A DNA stretch of 64,000 nt from an uncultured Lachnospiraceae bacterium (GCA_947089905.1 CAMUMG010000006.1:99417-163416), one strand, 5' to 3'. Numbered from the stretch's first letter, positions 44,997 through 54,654 are shown. Program-made: numbers and translations. The notes: a model not told the origin generated them from the letters alone.

Positions 44997-46496
44997 CTAC
45001 TGATCTAATGCCCAAGCGATAGCACATTTTACTGCTCTCTTCCAGCCATGTAAAAGCTCTTCCCTCTCTTTTAAATCCATATTGGATTGAAATGTTCTCT
45101 CTAAATTCCAGTTTAATTTAATTTCTTCTATATCATTCCAATACCCAGAAGAAAGTCCTGCCAGATATGCTGCCCCTAATGCAGTAGTTTCGATACAGCT
45201 CGGTCTTTGTACCTGTGCATTTAAAATATTTGCCTGAAACTGCATCAGAAAATTATTTGCACTAGCTCCCCCATCTACCTTTAGTGTATTTAATAAAATT
45301 CCCGAATCCTGTTCCATTGCCCGAATAACATCATATGCCTGATAAGCAATCGATTCAACGGTTGCACGTACCATTTGTTCTTGAGAAAAACCTCTTGTAA
45401 TTCCTACAATAGTACCTCTTGCAAATGGATTCCAATAGGGTGCTCCTAATCCTGTAAATGCTGGAACTATGTAGACTCCTCCACTATCTTTTGTTTTTGC
45501 GATCAACTCTTCTGATTCGGAAGCAGTTCGTAACATCTTTTGTTCATCACGTAACCACTGAATAGCAGCACCTGCGACAAATACGCTTCCTTCTAAGGCA
45601 TATCCTTTTGTTCCCTCTAAACCAGCAGTAATTGTAGTTAATAATCCATGATTAGACAAAATGGGATTTTCTCCTATATTCATCAATAAAAAACATCCTG
45701 TTCCATAGGTATTTTTTACATCCCCCTGTTCAAAACAGCATTGTCCAAATAAAGCTGCCTGTTGATCTCCAGCAGCCCCCGCAATTAAAATCTCTCCTCC
45801 TAATAATCCCGGTTCTGTATATCCGAAAATACATCCTGATGCTTTTACTTTTGGCATCATACAAAGAGGAATCTTAAAATATCGAAGTAATTCTTCATCC
45901 CAACAACATTTATGGATATCAAATAACATTGTCCTAGAGGCATTTGTATAGTCAGTTACATGAATTTTTCCTTTTGTCAGATTCCAGATAAGCCAAGTAT
46001 CAACTGTTCCAAATAACAACTCTCCCTTTTCTGCCTGTTCTCTTGCCCCTGAAACATGTTCTAAAATCCATGCGATCTTGGTACCTGAAAAATAAGGATC
46101 AGGAATTAGTCCTGTTTTTTTTCTAATTAAAGAATCTATACCATCCTTTTTAAGCTGTTCAATCTTATCTGCTGTTCGGTGGCACTGCCAAACAATTGCA
46201 GGATAGACAGGTTCACCTGTAAACCGATTCCAAATAATCGTTGTTTCCCTCTGGTTTGTAATTCCAATCGCTGTAATATCTTCTGATTTTACTCCCAGTT
46301 TTGCCATTGCCTCTGCTGCAACTCCGATTTGAGATGACCAAATTTCCTTTGGATCATGCTCAACCCAGCCTGTTTTTGGATAAAACTGTGTAAATTCCTT
46401 TTGTGCCATACTTTTTATTTCACCGCTATGGTTAAATAATATACACCTAGAACTTGTTGTTCCCTGATCAAGTGCCATAATATACTTTTCTCTCAC
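44997..46496 (-). CDS. glpK: Glycerol kinase
   Basis: GlpK phosphorylates glycerol to glycerol-3-phosphate with ATP. The 499-residue FGGY-family protein opens with [14 protein letters not shown] and has [37 protein letters not shown] and the C-terminal [16 protein letters not shown], all typical. The GTG start is five bases after AAAGGAG. No glpF or glpD is near; it heads a packed set with the rhomboid gene. Confidence 0.97.
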   Translation of the reverse strand: MREKYIMALDQGTTSSRCILFNHSGEIKSMAQKEFTQFYPKTGWVEHDPKEIWSSQIGVAAEAMAKLGVKSEDITAIGITNQRETTIIWNRFTGEPVYPAIVWQCHRTADKIEQLKKDGIDSLIRKKTGLIPDPYFSGTKIAWILEHVSGAREQAEKGELLFGTVDTWLIWNLTKGKIHVTDYTNASRTMLFDIHKCCWDEELLRYFKIPLCMMPKVKASGCIFGYTEPGLLGGEILIAGAAGDQQAALFGQCCFEQGDVKNTYGTGCFLLMNIGENPILSNHGLLTTITAGLEGTKGYALEGSVFVAGAAIQWLRDEQKMLRTASESEELIAKTKDSGGVYIVPAFTGLGAPYWNPFARGTIVGITRGFSQEQMVRATVESIAYQAYDVIRAMEQDSGILLNTLKVDGGASANNFLMQFQANILNAQVQRPSCIETTALGAAYLAGLSSGYWNDIEEIKLNWNLERTFQSNMDLKEREELLHGWKRAVKCAIAWALDQ

Positions 46497-46552
46497 AATC
46501 TCTCCTTTCTCAAATCAGAAACTTCTGCAGCTAAACAGTTTCCGCCGGTTAG

Positions 46553-46581
46553 ATTGTACCATATTAGAAAGTAGTAGGCAA
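46553..46581 (-). promoter_or_regulatory. Sigma-A promoter of glpK
   Basis: Minus strand TTGCCT (46576-46581), 17 bp, TACAAT (46553-46558), in the 103-bp gap after the Tad operon. Confidence 0.7.
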
Positions 46582-46599
46582 GCCTTGCTTTTCTCTTTA

Positions 46600-47901
46600 T
46601 TATACAGAAATGGTTTTTTCTACATGAAATGTGGCATTGGCAAATTCAACTACATCTCCTGTTTTAATCTCTTTACATCCGTTCACTGGCAACCTATCTC
46701 CATTAATAAATGTTCCATTTGTGGAATTCATATCATAAAGTAAAATTTTTTCTTGATCTTTTACAATCTTTGAATGAATTCTGCTAATCGCTGAATTAGA
46801 AAGGGTACTATTTGTTCTTGTCTTTAGTTTCCCAATATAAAAGGGAGTTTCATCTACAATGATTGTTTGATAGAGTTCTTTTTGTTGAGGAATCAAACGA
46901 AGCAATATACTATCCTCTTTTATTTCAGATTCTGTTGTTAATACCTGATCTTTTTGTCTAGGATCAAACAATACTACCGTTTCATCCTCATCGGCTTTCT
47001 CCTCTATCAATTCTATTGCAATATCTGGATCAGATATTGCAATAGAATTAGAATTTAGTTTATGAAATCTTATTAATATTCTTGCTACAGCAATATTAAT
47101 TATAAATAAAATGATAAGCAATCCTGTTAATTTCATTCCATCTAATTTATTTCCAAATGTATCATGACATAACCCACTATAGACAACAATACCTCCCAAT
47201 CCAATAGAAATTAAAAAACATATTGTCATAAGAACAATATTGAAAGGAAAAGAAGTTTTTCTTAAAGATTTTACTTCTGGTTTTATTTGCTCTTCTTCTG
47301 ATTCCTCAATATCTATATCTGGCTCTTCTAAATTAAAATGAGATTCGTTTGAGGTATTCTTTAAAAAACTTTCTAAATCGTGCAAACTACTTGTATCTTC
47401 TTTATTTTTCATATAAAGGCTGTATAAAAATAAAATCGCCTTTTGATCTTTATAATCAATATGATTCATTAGATATTCCATTAAAGAGTCAAGTTGCTTT
47501 TTTAATGATTCCTTTCTACCCGGAAAATAACAAAACTTAACTTCATAGGAAGGAAGATGAACAAAGATATATTCTTGTTCTAATAAAAAAGCATTTTCTT
47601 CTAATAAATATATTGAAATAGAACGAATACAGTCAAAAAGTGCCTGAAATAGAACCCCTAATTCTTCTCTATTCATACTGTCATGTTCTATAATACTGGA
47701 TAAACTCTGTAATCCTGAAATATCATAACAATATTGAACTTGATTATTAAAAATTCGATATTGAACTGGAAGTAGTCCATTAATTTCATTTCGGATAAGC
47801 ATTTCACTTTGAAATTCTTCTTCCTTTCCTCTTTGTGGCTCATCCTTATAAAGAATCATTCTATTTTGATTTATATCATGTTCAAATTCAGCTATAATCA
47901 T
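46600..47901 (-). CDS. FHA-domain membrane protein at the end of the Tad operon
   Basis: A 433-residue protein. Residues 1 to about 190 form a DUF6382-like domain (DGLLPVQYRIFNNQVQYCYDISGLQSL type). Two membrane segments follow near 220-245 and 255-278. The C-terminal FHA domain (about 350-433) has its core GKLKTRTNSTLSNSAISRIHSKI and DMNSTNGTFINGDRL, which bind phospho-Thr peptides. Its ATG overlaps the stop of the previous gene (ATGA). A role in sensing phosphorylated partners of the Tad machine is inference; similar FHA genes occur in Clostridial Tad loci. Confidence 0.85.
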   Translation of the reverse strand: MIIAEFEHDINQNRMILYKDEPQRGKEEEFQSEMLIRNEINGLLPVQYRIFNNQVQYCYDISGLQSLSSIIEHDSMNREELGVLFQALFDCIRSISIYLLEENAFLLEQEYIFVHLPSYEVKFCYFPGRKESLKKQLDSLMEYLMNHIDYKDQKAILFLYSLYMKNKEDTSSLHDLESFLKNTSNESHFNLEEPDIDIEESEEEQIKPEVKSLRKTSFPFNIVLMTICFLISIGLGGIVVYSGLCHDTFGNKLDGMKLTGLLIILFIINIAVARILIRFHKLNSNSIAISDPDIAIELIEEKADEDETVVLFDPRQKDQVLTTESEIKEDSILLRLIPQQKELYQTIIVDETPFYIGKLKTRTNSTLSNSAISRIHSKIVKDQEKILLYDMNSTNGTFINGDRLPVNGCKEIKTGDVVEFANATFHVEKTISV

Positions 47902-48293
47902 TTTATTCCCTCTACAATATCCAATCCTAATGTAATCATTCGCGTCTTTTGTGCCTGCGATATCTTATTTCCCTTTACTTTAAAATTAGCATCAAACTGT
48001 CCTTTTGGATAGACAAAGGGAAGAAAAGCAGATACGGTTATTATATTTTCTAATCCTTTCTCTTCTATTGAAAATTCTTTCATTTCCATCATCCAAAGAT
48101 CTTTAGGAAGAATTTCTCTCTCTATTTTAATATGATCTGCTAACTGATCGGCAATAGCAAGTAGACAAACACGATCATGCAGATAAAAATTAAAATAAAG
48201 TAAAAACAACAACAGAAAAAACAAGAATGGAAACAAAAATACCATTTCTACTGTATATTGTGCTTCTAAATAAAATTTCGTTTTTTTATTCAT
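47898..48293 (-). CDS. Second TadE-like pseudopilin
   Basis: A 131-residue protein: short basic N-terminus, then AQYTVEMVFLFPFLFF, a TadE-type type-IV-pilin-like helix at about 10-35 with a conserved Glu, then a small outer domain. The start is the ATG overlapping the prepilin peptidase stop (ATGA at 48290-48293). The longer frame up to 48440 runs over the peptidase gene and is not needed. Confidence 0.8.
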   Translation of the reverse strand: MNKKTKFYLEAQYTVEMVFLFPFLFFLLLFLLYFNFYLHDRVCLLAIADQLADHIKIEREILPKDLWMMEMKEFSIEEKGLENIITVSAFLPFVYPKGQFDANFKVKGNKISQAQKTRMITLGLDIVEGIK

Positions 48294-48730
48294 ATCCATA
48301 GAACGAGCAGATATCCTGTTGTAAGAAAAGGAATCAAAGGAATTTGTCGCCTTTTTTGATATCCACAGCAAACAGTCACTCCAATACCAAAAATAGCGGC
48401 AAAAAGTAGACCATAAAATACTACAAGTAGACATTTCCACAATCCTAACCCAATTCCTACTACTCCTATCACAACAGCATCCCCTCTTCCAAACCTCCCT
48501 CCAGAGTAAAGACTAAAAAGATAAAGAAGTCCTCCAAATATTCCTCCTGTAATATAAGACCAAATTCTAAAATCCTTCTGAAATAAAAGTCCAATAATTA
48601 GACAAGGTATAATTCCTAAGAGTACTAATAAATTTATACTTCTTTTTTTAACATCTTGTACACTATAAATACAAAACATAATTGCTAGGGCAACTCGAAT
48701 AACTACTTCTCCTATTGACATTTCCCTCAT
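48290..48730 (-). CDS. A24-family prepilin peptidase (TadV/CpaA-like)
   Basis: A 146-residue membrane aspartic protease that trims Flp prepilins. Catalytic Asp residues are in YSVQDVKKRSI (about residue 28) and GGRFGRGDAVV, a variant of GxGD. Five to six membrane segments fill the rest. It starts at the ATG at 48730 six bases after AGAGG, overlapping the preceding gene by 68 bp; the frame opens at 48805. Confidence 0.88.
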   Translation of the reverse strand: MREMSIGEVVIRVALAIMFCIYSVQDVKKRSINLLVLLGIIPCLIIGLLFQKDFRIWSYITGGIFGGLLYLFSLYSGGRFGRGDAVVIGVVGIGLGLWKCLLVVFYGLLFAAIFGIGVTVCCGYQKRRQIPLIPFLTTGYLLVLWI

Positions 48731-49607
48731 TTTTAACCTCTTTTCTTTTAGTGGCTTCTTTCTTTTGTCTTTCTTCACACTTTTTGCACTTCCTCTTACC
48801 CTCATTCTGTGCCTGCTCTAAAGAAATGGTTCTTACTGTCCTTTTTAAACCACTACAGGAAATATCAGTATGGTAGTGATTTCCATATAGGGTAATGAAG
48901 ACTACTCCCTGTTTATTCAAAGGTATTTTACAGCGTTCACAAAAGGTATATTTTGCACCACTTTCATTTCGTCTTGAAAAAATACTCTCAAAATCTACTG
49001 TTTCTATTGACAGTTTAATATGAGAACATTCTTTTGTTTCATGATAAACATCTCCTGTTTCTGTTATATAAACAAAAATTCCTTCTTTTGATGTTTCTTC
49101 TTTTGATATCTCTTCTTGTTTTTCATTCTCTAAAGAACTTCCTGTAAAACTTCTTAAAACTATTTTTCGAACAATAGAAATTTTTGGAAGGATTTTTTTA
49201 AACACAGGAAAGTACATTTGATAACGCATCCATATAACAATCCGATCCTCTTTTTGTATATGAGAATCCCAAAAGTGTATTCCTTCTTTTCCTCCAACAA
49301 TCCATCTATCTTCTAAAAAACCATCTGGCACATTTTGTAATACCTTTGCTCTAATGAAAATAGATTCGGTTATTGTATCTATTATCTCGTCGGTATCTAT
49401 TTTTTCTTTCTTTTCCTGAAAAACAGAAGATAAAAGTCCTGAAATAGTTAATTCTTCTCCTGTCTTACTAGCTGCAAACCGTAAAACTTCGTCTATCTCT
49501 AAAAAGCGATAAAAAGATATCATAGAAAAAAATACAAGTAGTACCACTGGTAGGATAAATACCATCTCTACTGTAATGGAACCTTTATAATTACTATCTT
49601 TTTTCAT
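48663..49607 (-). CDS. TadE-like pseudopilin with two Cys/His metal-binding-like motifs
   Basis: A 314-residue protein. GSITVEMVFILPVVLLVFFS (about 10-29) is the TadE membrane helix with the conserved Glu. The outer part ends in two repeats of the form YHxxxxCxxL ... CxxC: YHETKECSHIKL ... CERC and YHTDISCSGL ... CKKC. This layout resembles Ada-like zinc-binding modules. The ATG at 49607 shares the context GGTTAAAAATG with the flp and peptidase genes. The frame opens at 49688, but that extension lies in an inverted repeat. Confidence 0.82.
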   Translation of the reverse strand: MKKDSNYKGSITVEMVFILPVVLLVFFSMISFYRFLEIDEVLRFAASKTGEELTISGLLSSVFQEKKEKIDTDEIIDTITESIFIRAKVLQNVPDGFLEDRWIVGGKEGIHFWDSHIQKEDRIVIWMRYQMYFPVFKKILPKISIVRKIVLRSFTGSSLENEKQEEISKEETSKEGIFVYITETGDVYHETKECSHIKLSIETVDFESIFSRRNESGAKYTFCERCKIPLNKQGVVFITLYGNHYHTDISCSGLKRTVRTISLEQAQNEGKRKCKKCEERQKKEATKRKEVKNEGNVNRRSSYSSCPSNYVLYL

Positions 49608-49656
49608 TTTTAACCACACTTCTAAATGACCTTCTACTATATAAAACTTATTTTTC

Positions 49657-49793
49657 AAGCTGCCAGTGGCTCTCTGCTTTCTCTGCAATATATTATTTTG
49701 ATTCTGCTGTAGACTTCTTGGAGAGACGGTTTATTTTTTCAGCAAATATATAGAAATATATGCTATGACAAAGCAGAGAGCCACTGACAGCTT
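49657..49793. repeat. 137-bp inverted-repeat element inside the Tad operon
   Basis: Arms 49657-49680 and 49770-49793 match in 23 of 24 positions when one is reverse-complemented (core CAGTGGCTCTCTGCTTT). The inner flanks (GCAATATATTATTT against GCATATATTTCT) extend the pairing imperfectly. It fills the 195-bp gap between DUF5702 and the TadE-like gene. The minus-strand tract after it is T-poor, so it is not a typical terminator. Confidence 0.85.
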
Positions 49794-49802
49794 TCTAAAT
49801 TT

Positions 49803-52187
49803 TTAATAGGAAGCTTCAAGGGAAATCTCATATGAATAATTTTTTCCGTCTATTGTATGACTAAGCCAAGGCATAGAAAACAAATATAATGGAAGAATAC
49901 ATTCAATCTTCGATTGATAACTGTCAACACAATTTTGAATATAAAAATAGGGATCATAATAAAAGCGAATCGTTTCTTGAATCAAATCCATTGCTCTTAG
50001 ATTTGTAGTGTCTAAAGATTGTAATATTAGAAATAATCTTAGATAATCCAAATAGATAAAACCCGATGAATCCTGTTGTAATTGATCTGCATGATGTTGT
50101 ATTTGTTCTTTTGTTAATGTCATTAATTCTGTAATATCGACTACTGGATTTTGCTTTGGTAAAAATGAAATCCTTTTTCCTTTCATAATTGCTGAAGTTT
50201 CTACTATTGCTAAGGCAACTGCCCATATTGTTAAAATTAAATATTTTGTTAAAGCAACCAGACCAGAAAGTCCTGTAAATCCCACCGCTGTAACTGCTGT
50301 GGTATATGCCTTTTCTACACAGGAATGATTACTTAAAAGATAAACTATATTAATTGGTACTCTCCAAGAAAAAATTTTATTAATAGCTGCCTGTAAATTA
50401 TTTTTATCCTTTTTTTCTCCAAATAGCAAATATTCCAATTCATAGTCTAATCCATGATTTTTTCGAACGGTATGATAATATCCAAAGTGCTCTTCACAAT
50501 AAGAAATTACTCTTATCTTTTCCAAAATATGTTCTGCCCCATGAGAAAGTTCTTCATATAGTTTGTCACTTTGTGAAAAGGAAAATAGATCTGGTATAGA
50601 GTTACTATTTAAAAATTCAAAAATTTGCTCTAACAAATATTCCTGTCCAGAAACTCCATAAAATATAGTCGGAAGATTTATCTGTTCTATTTCTTTTTTA
50701 GAAAGCGAATCCAGTCCTTTTTCTAAAATCTTATCTTGAAGTAGATTTTGTATTGTATCTATTATTTCAAATTTCTTTGTTTCTTCTTGTAACCCACTAT
50801 AATCAAATTCTGGAACTATTTCTACATAGAGTTTATAAAGGCTTTCCTTTTTATGAAGTATCTCTTCAAAATAAATTTCTTTTTGTGATTTATCTTCTAT
50901 TTTTGGGAATATGATACTCGACATATCTTGTAATAATTTTTTCTGTTCTAATAACTGCTTTTCTATCACTTGTATCTCCTCAAATGCTACACCTTCTTTC
51001 ATCTTTTTTATCTCTTCTTTTAATTTTTCGCTTTCTGGTAATAGTATTTCTAATATCTTAATCTCTTTTAAAATATTCTCTCGACTATTTTTCATTCCTT
51101 CTATTATTTTAAGTGCACTATCATTACTTATCTTGCAGTCTTTTTCTAACCCAACTAATTTCTCTTCTGCCTTTTGATATTTTTTACTTTCTTTATTCAT
51201 TCTCGAAACTGCCTGTTTTATTTCTTTTTCTAACTGGCTTTCTCTCTCCCTTAACTGTATCTGCTCTGTCTTTAATAAAGAAAGTTCTTGTTTTATATCT
51301 AAATTTTTTATTCGATTTTTTATTTCAGTCTGTTTCTCACTATTAACCTTTAAATCTTGTTGTATGTTGTCTAAAATAATTTCTTTTTCTATTATTTCTT
51401 CTTGTAATCTCTTATATTCTTTTACCGTCTCCCTCATCTTTTCTAGTTCTTTACTAGAATCCATATAATTTTCTTTTAATGCTTTAAATAGACCTAAATG
51501 ATTTATTTTTAGTTTTCCTGCATCTGGGGTACCTAAAATCAATTTTTTAGTAAAAACTTTTTTTGTCTTTATTTTGTTTGTCCATGTCCTCTTTAGTATT
51601 CCATTTTCTATACAAACTCCATCTACAGACTGCATCAGTTGTAACATCTTCTCATCTATTTTTGCAACCATTTCTGCCAATTCTATTTGCTTTTCAAGTA
51701 ATACTTCTGCCTGTTCTAACTCATGAAATACTCCTGCTTTAGATAAAAACCATTTGATTATATTTTCTACTTCCTGATACTTCATATAGTCTATCACCTG
51801 TCTTTGAAAAGGTTCTCCACGTTCTGACATAAGAGTTTTAAGTTCCGTAACTTGTAACTTAGATACAAAAGCATTCGATAATAATAATCCCTCATTTTCC
51901 ATTGTGTTTTCAGTAATCCAAGCATTTGTTTTATTTGCTAATCTTTCTATATCTAACTTTCCTTCTTTTGTGTTTATACAAAGTCCAAAAATATGGAATT
52001 CATCATAAAGTGTTTTATGATATCCTGCTAATTCTGATAACATTGCTTGATGGAGAATTCTCTCCATCTGAACTTCAGATAGTGATATTGCCGCGGATTG
52101 GATGGATACTGCTAATAAGGAAAGAAGGATGGGAAGAATTAGGGCAAAATAAACTGTAATGACTGCCTCCTCTAAAACTTTATACAA
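49803..52187 (-). CDS. DUF5702-type coiled-coil membrane protein of the Tad locus
   Basis: A 794-residue protein. The N-terminal helix VITVYFALILPILLSLLAVS (about 9-28) is TadE/TadG-like. Long coiled coils cover about 150-430. A hydrophobic segment near 650-690 (VGFTGLSGLVALTKYLILT) and a C-terminal domain (LDYLRLFLILQSLD, DLIQETIRFYY) match proteins labelled DUF5702 in Clostridial Tad loci. The probable start is TTG at 52187, five bases after AGG, overlapping the flp stop. Role in pilus assembly is inferred from context. Confidence 0.78.
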   Translation of the reverse strand: MYKVLEEAVITVYFALILPILLSLLAVSIQSAAISLSEVQMERILHQAMLSELAGYHKTLYDEFHIFGLCINTKEGKLDIERLANKTNAWITENTMENEGLLLSNAFVSKLQVTELKTLMSERGEPFQRQVIDYMKYQEVENIIKWFLSKAGVFHELEQAEVLLEKQIELAEMVAKIDEKMLQLMQSVDGVCIENGILKRTWTNKIKTKKVFTKKLILGTPDAGKLKINHLGLFKALKENYMDSSKELEKMRETVKEYKRLQEEIIEKEIILDNIQQDLKVNSEKQTEIKNRIKNLDIKQELSLLKTEQIQLRERESQLEKEIKQAVSRMNKESKKYQKAEEKLVGLEKDCKISNDSALKIIEGMKNSRENILKEIKILEILLPESEKLKEEIKKMKEGVAFEEIQVIEKQLLEQKKLLQDMSSIIFPKIEDKSQKEIYFEEILHKKESLYKLYVEIVPEFDYSGLQEETKKFEIIDTIQNLLQDKILEKGLDSLSKKEIEQINLPTIFYGVSGQEYLLEQIFEFLNSNSIPDLFSFSQSDKLYEELSHGAEHILEKIRVISYCEEHFGYYHTVRKNHGLDYELEYLLFGEKKDKNNLQAAINKIFSWRVPINIVYLLSNHSCVEKAYTTAVTAVGFTGLSGLVALTKYLILTIWAVALAIVETSAIMKGKRISFLPKQNPVVDITELMTLTKEQIQHHADQLQQDSSGFIYLDYLRLFLILQSLDTTNLRAMDLIQETIRFYYDPYFYIQNCVDSYQSKIECILPLYLFSMPWLSHTIDGKNYSYEISLEASY

Positions 52188-52413
52188 TCTTACCTGCCTT
52201 TCCCTTTATAGAATCAATAGCATCATTTATAATACTTTCAATTTCTCCCTTAAAAATCACAACTAATCCCAGAATAATAACCAAAATTAAAATAACTTCA
52301 ACCACACCAAAAGCTTGTAAAGTGATTGTTTCTTTTGTTATAGTTCTCCTTTTCCATAATCTAAACCAAACTCTCCAAATAAGTGTTTTCCATTTTTCTT
52401 TCCATTTTATCAT
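52180..52413 (-). CDS. Flp-type IVb pilin
   Basis: The 77-residue prepilin is the presumed major pilus subunit. A basic leader ends at TLQA, and the processing site is likely A/FGVVE, with Glu at +5 of the mature protein. The hydrophobic helix VVEVILILVIILGLVVIFK follows. The ATG at 52413 is six bases after GGAGG; the frame opens at 52467. The leader is long for a Flp protein, about 35 residues. Confidence 0.88.
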   Translation of the reverse strand: MIKWKEKWKTLIWRVWFRLWKRRTITKETITLQAFGVVEVILILVIILGLVVIFKGEIESIINDAIDSIKGKAGKIV

Positions 52414-52463
52414 TTTTAACCTCCATGTTATGAGTATTTTTAATGTATTATTTTTTGTTATAA

Positions 52464-53906
52464 TCAATAAAAACTCGTAAAAGCTGGTACAAGTACAAGA
52501 AATAGTACAAGAATCAATAGTATCATCATCGGTCCTAATAACTTTGTCCCCGCCTCTTCTCCTAAACGTTTTGCTAATTCTCGTTGTTCATTGGAAGAAG
52601 TAATCGCTTCTTGTTGTAGTAAGGGAAGAATATTACGGCTTCCCTTTTGTAAATTTTGTACTAGAATTGTACTAAATTTAATATAGTATAGCATTTTACA
52701 TCTTTTCCCGAACTTCTCATAAGCTATCTCTTCAGAAATTCCAAGTTCTAATTCATGAAAAGCAATTCTCATCTCCTCATATGCAAAGTGAAATTCTTGC
52801 TTTCTCTTTACCTCATAGTCTCTTATTATGCACTCCCATGCTCCACGAATTGTCATGCCTGCCTCTAACAAAAGTGTCATCTGTCTTATTATATCTGGAT
52901 AATCTATTTCCATCTGTCGCTTTCTTTTGTTTTCCTTTTGTTTGATTTCATATTCCATTCCCCTTATTAAACAAACTGCTGTTATAAAAAATAATAAGAA
53001 AAAAGAATCTATCTTTGAATTTTTCTTTTCTTTCCAGATTAGCTTTTCCCCTTCTATTTCTTTTGGCAGTGGCAAAAGGGCTTCTTTTGAAGTATTTTCT
53101 TGTGTAAATTTTAATATAGCTTCAATTTCTTTTTGCAATTTTTCTTCCTTCGACTGTTCTTTCGGAAATAGTCGTACAGGTATCTGAAAATCTATCTCCT
53201 GTCCATAATACTGTAATACTGCAGATAGAATTGTTACTGTCCCTTCTGGACCAATTTGATCCTGTTTTAGTGTTCCATCTGGTCGGATAAGATTTGTGTC
53301 TATCTTCCACTCTAGCGAATATCCTGCAACTTCTTCTGGAAAATTAAGCTTTTTTGTCACTCGATCTATAGTATTATCCCCTAATAAAAGTGTTTCTATT
53401 TGACTTCGTATAGAAAATAAAAAGCCTTCTAATTCTTCTTTTGTTTTTTCAGAAGGCTGCAACTTTATCAAAATCTCCCCTTGAATTCCCTCTGAAGATT
53501 TATAACTTAAATAAGAGTTTACATCCTTTTGTTCTGGCTTTACTAGAAAATATCCTTCTTTTAAAAACATCTTTTCTTTAAAACCTATTTCATATAAAAA
53601 TGCCAGAATTCCAAATACCAAAAAAGAGCACAGCAAAATAGAAATTTTATTTAGTAAAAAGCAATGATATTTTATCTTTGCATCCTGATCTGGATATAGA
53701 CTACGAAACCTTAAAACTCTTTCTTGTTCCTTTCCCATCTGTCTTTTTCCCTTTGGTAAATGTAATAAAATCCAAGCTGCCATAGGATAAAAAATTTTAA
53801 AAGGAGCTTCCTTTTTAGGAAGTTTATTGATGAGAAATATTTCTGTATTTCGTGTTAAGAAAAAAAATAGTATAAATAGTATAATAAAACTACCCCAAAA
53901 TAAAAT
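52464..53906 (-). CDS. tadC: TadC-like type II secretion F-domain protein, probable AUU start
   Basis: An inner-membrane platform protein of the Tad apparatus. The T2SSF region (about 310-475) includes YPDIIRQMTLLLEAGMTIRGAW and ends with LLGPMMILLILVLFLVLVP. A long insert (about 110-290) is unlike typical TadC. The first usual start codon is ATG at 53783, but the frame is open for 41 more codons to an ATT at 53906, eight bases after AAGGAG and 29 bases after the tadB stop. These codons encode an N-terminal membrane helix (ILFWGSFIILFILFFFLTRN). I therefore extend the gene to 53906. Confidence 0.82.
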   Translation of the reverse strand: MLFWGSFIILFILFFFLTRNTEIFLINKLPKKEAPFKIFYPMAAWILLHLPKGKRQMGKEQERVLRFRSLYPDQDAKIKYHCFLLNKISILLCSFLVFGILAFLYEIGFKEKMFLKEGYFLVKPEQKDVNSYLSYKSSEGIQGEILIKLQPSEKTKEELEGFLFSIRSQIETLLLGDNTIDRVTKKLNFPEEVAGYSLEWKIDTNLIRPDGTLKQDQIGPEGTVTILSAVLQYYGQEIDFQIPVRLFPKEQSKEEKLQKEIEAILKFTQENTSKEALLPLPKEIEGEKLIWKEKKNSKIDSFFLLFFITAVCLIRGMEYEIKQKENKRKRQMEIDYPDIIRQMTLLLEAGMTIRGAWECIIRDYEVKRKQEFHFAYEEMRIAFHELELGISEEIAYEKFGKRCKMLYYIKFSTILVQNLQKGSRNILPLLQQEAITSSNEQRELAKRLGEEAGTKLLGPMMILLILVLFLVLVPAFTSFY

Positions 53907-53934
53907 TCTCTTCTCTCCTTCCTAATTTATTTCT

Positions 53935-54654
53935 TTATAATTTAATAGCTGCAATTCGTCTTGCCCAAGTTGCCGCTGCTAAATTAATTCCTAATACCAT
54001 TGTCATACACAAAATTCCGAGTAGGGAATGATAAAAAATATCTAAATATCCCGGAGAAAAAAGTCTAAAGTATAAGATTAAAATAGAAGGAACTAATTTC
54101 ATAAATTCTGCCTCATATTTCTTTCCAGATAATATCGTTTCAATCTCTTGTGCAGTTTCTAACTGTATTCGTATCATTTCGCTTGCTGTTCTTGTCACCT
54201 TTATCATATCTCCCCCACTTCTTTTCGCAGTTAAAAATACTGTAACAAAGCTTTTTATAGATTCTATTTTTCTTCGATTGGCAAACTCTTGTAAAACCCT
54301 TTCCATCGGAATATGATTATTAAGTTGACACTCCATTACTGTAAATTCCTCTACTATCTGCGCATTTATAGGATATAATAATAACAATTCTTTTCTAGCT
54401 TCCCTCCAAGCATTCTCTACAGAATACCCTGCTTCTAAAGAAGCAGAAATACTTTGGAGAGCATCTTTCCATTGGAGAATAAGTTCTTTTTCTCTGACAT
54501 CTTTTATTTTTCCTGCTTTTTTCTGTCTTTTATAGTATATTAATAAAAATAGTACTATAATTATACCTATTACTAAGCTGTCATAAAATAAAACTCCTAT
54601 TGCTAAACCAGAAATAATGAAATATATCAGCTTTTTTGAAAATATGCTTTCCAA
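53935..54654 (-). CDS. tadB: TadB-like type II secretion F-domain protein
   Basis: A 239-residue platform protein pairing with TadC. Two membrane segments near the N-terminus (about 10-38), cytoplasmic T2SSF domain with LQSISASLEAGYSVENAWREA and KRSGGDMIKVTRTASEMI, and two C-terminal segments. The start is a TTG at 54654, about 11 bases after AGGTG; an in-frame stop lies shortly upstream. Confidence 0.9.
   Translation of the reverse strand: MESIFSKKLIYFIISGLAIGVLFYDSLVIGIIIVLFLLIYYKRQKKAGKIKDVREKELILQWKDALQSISASLEAGYSVENAWREARKELLLLYPINAQIVEEFTVMECQLNNHIPMERVLQEFANRRKIESIKSFVTVFLTAKRSGGDMIKVTRTASEMIRIQLETAQEIETILSGKKYEAEFMKLVPSILILYFRLFSPGYLDIFYHSLLGILCMTMVLGINLAAATWARRIAAIKL

Noticed and set aside
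48294..48440. N-terminal extension of the second TadE-like gene
   Set aside because: It overlaps the end of the prepilin peptidase in another frame; the ATGA overlap start is far more likely.
49608..49688. N-terminal extension of the TadE-like gene
   Set aside because: Its codons lie in one arm of the inverted repeat and no good ribosome-binding site supports it; the ATG at 49607 shares its context with two other Tad genes.
49657..49793. Insertion sequence or CRISPR
   Set aside because: No transposase frame lies between the arms, and there is a single inverted pair rather than direct repeats with spacers.
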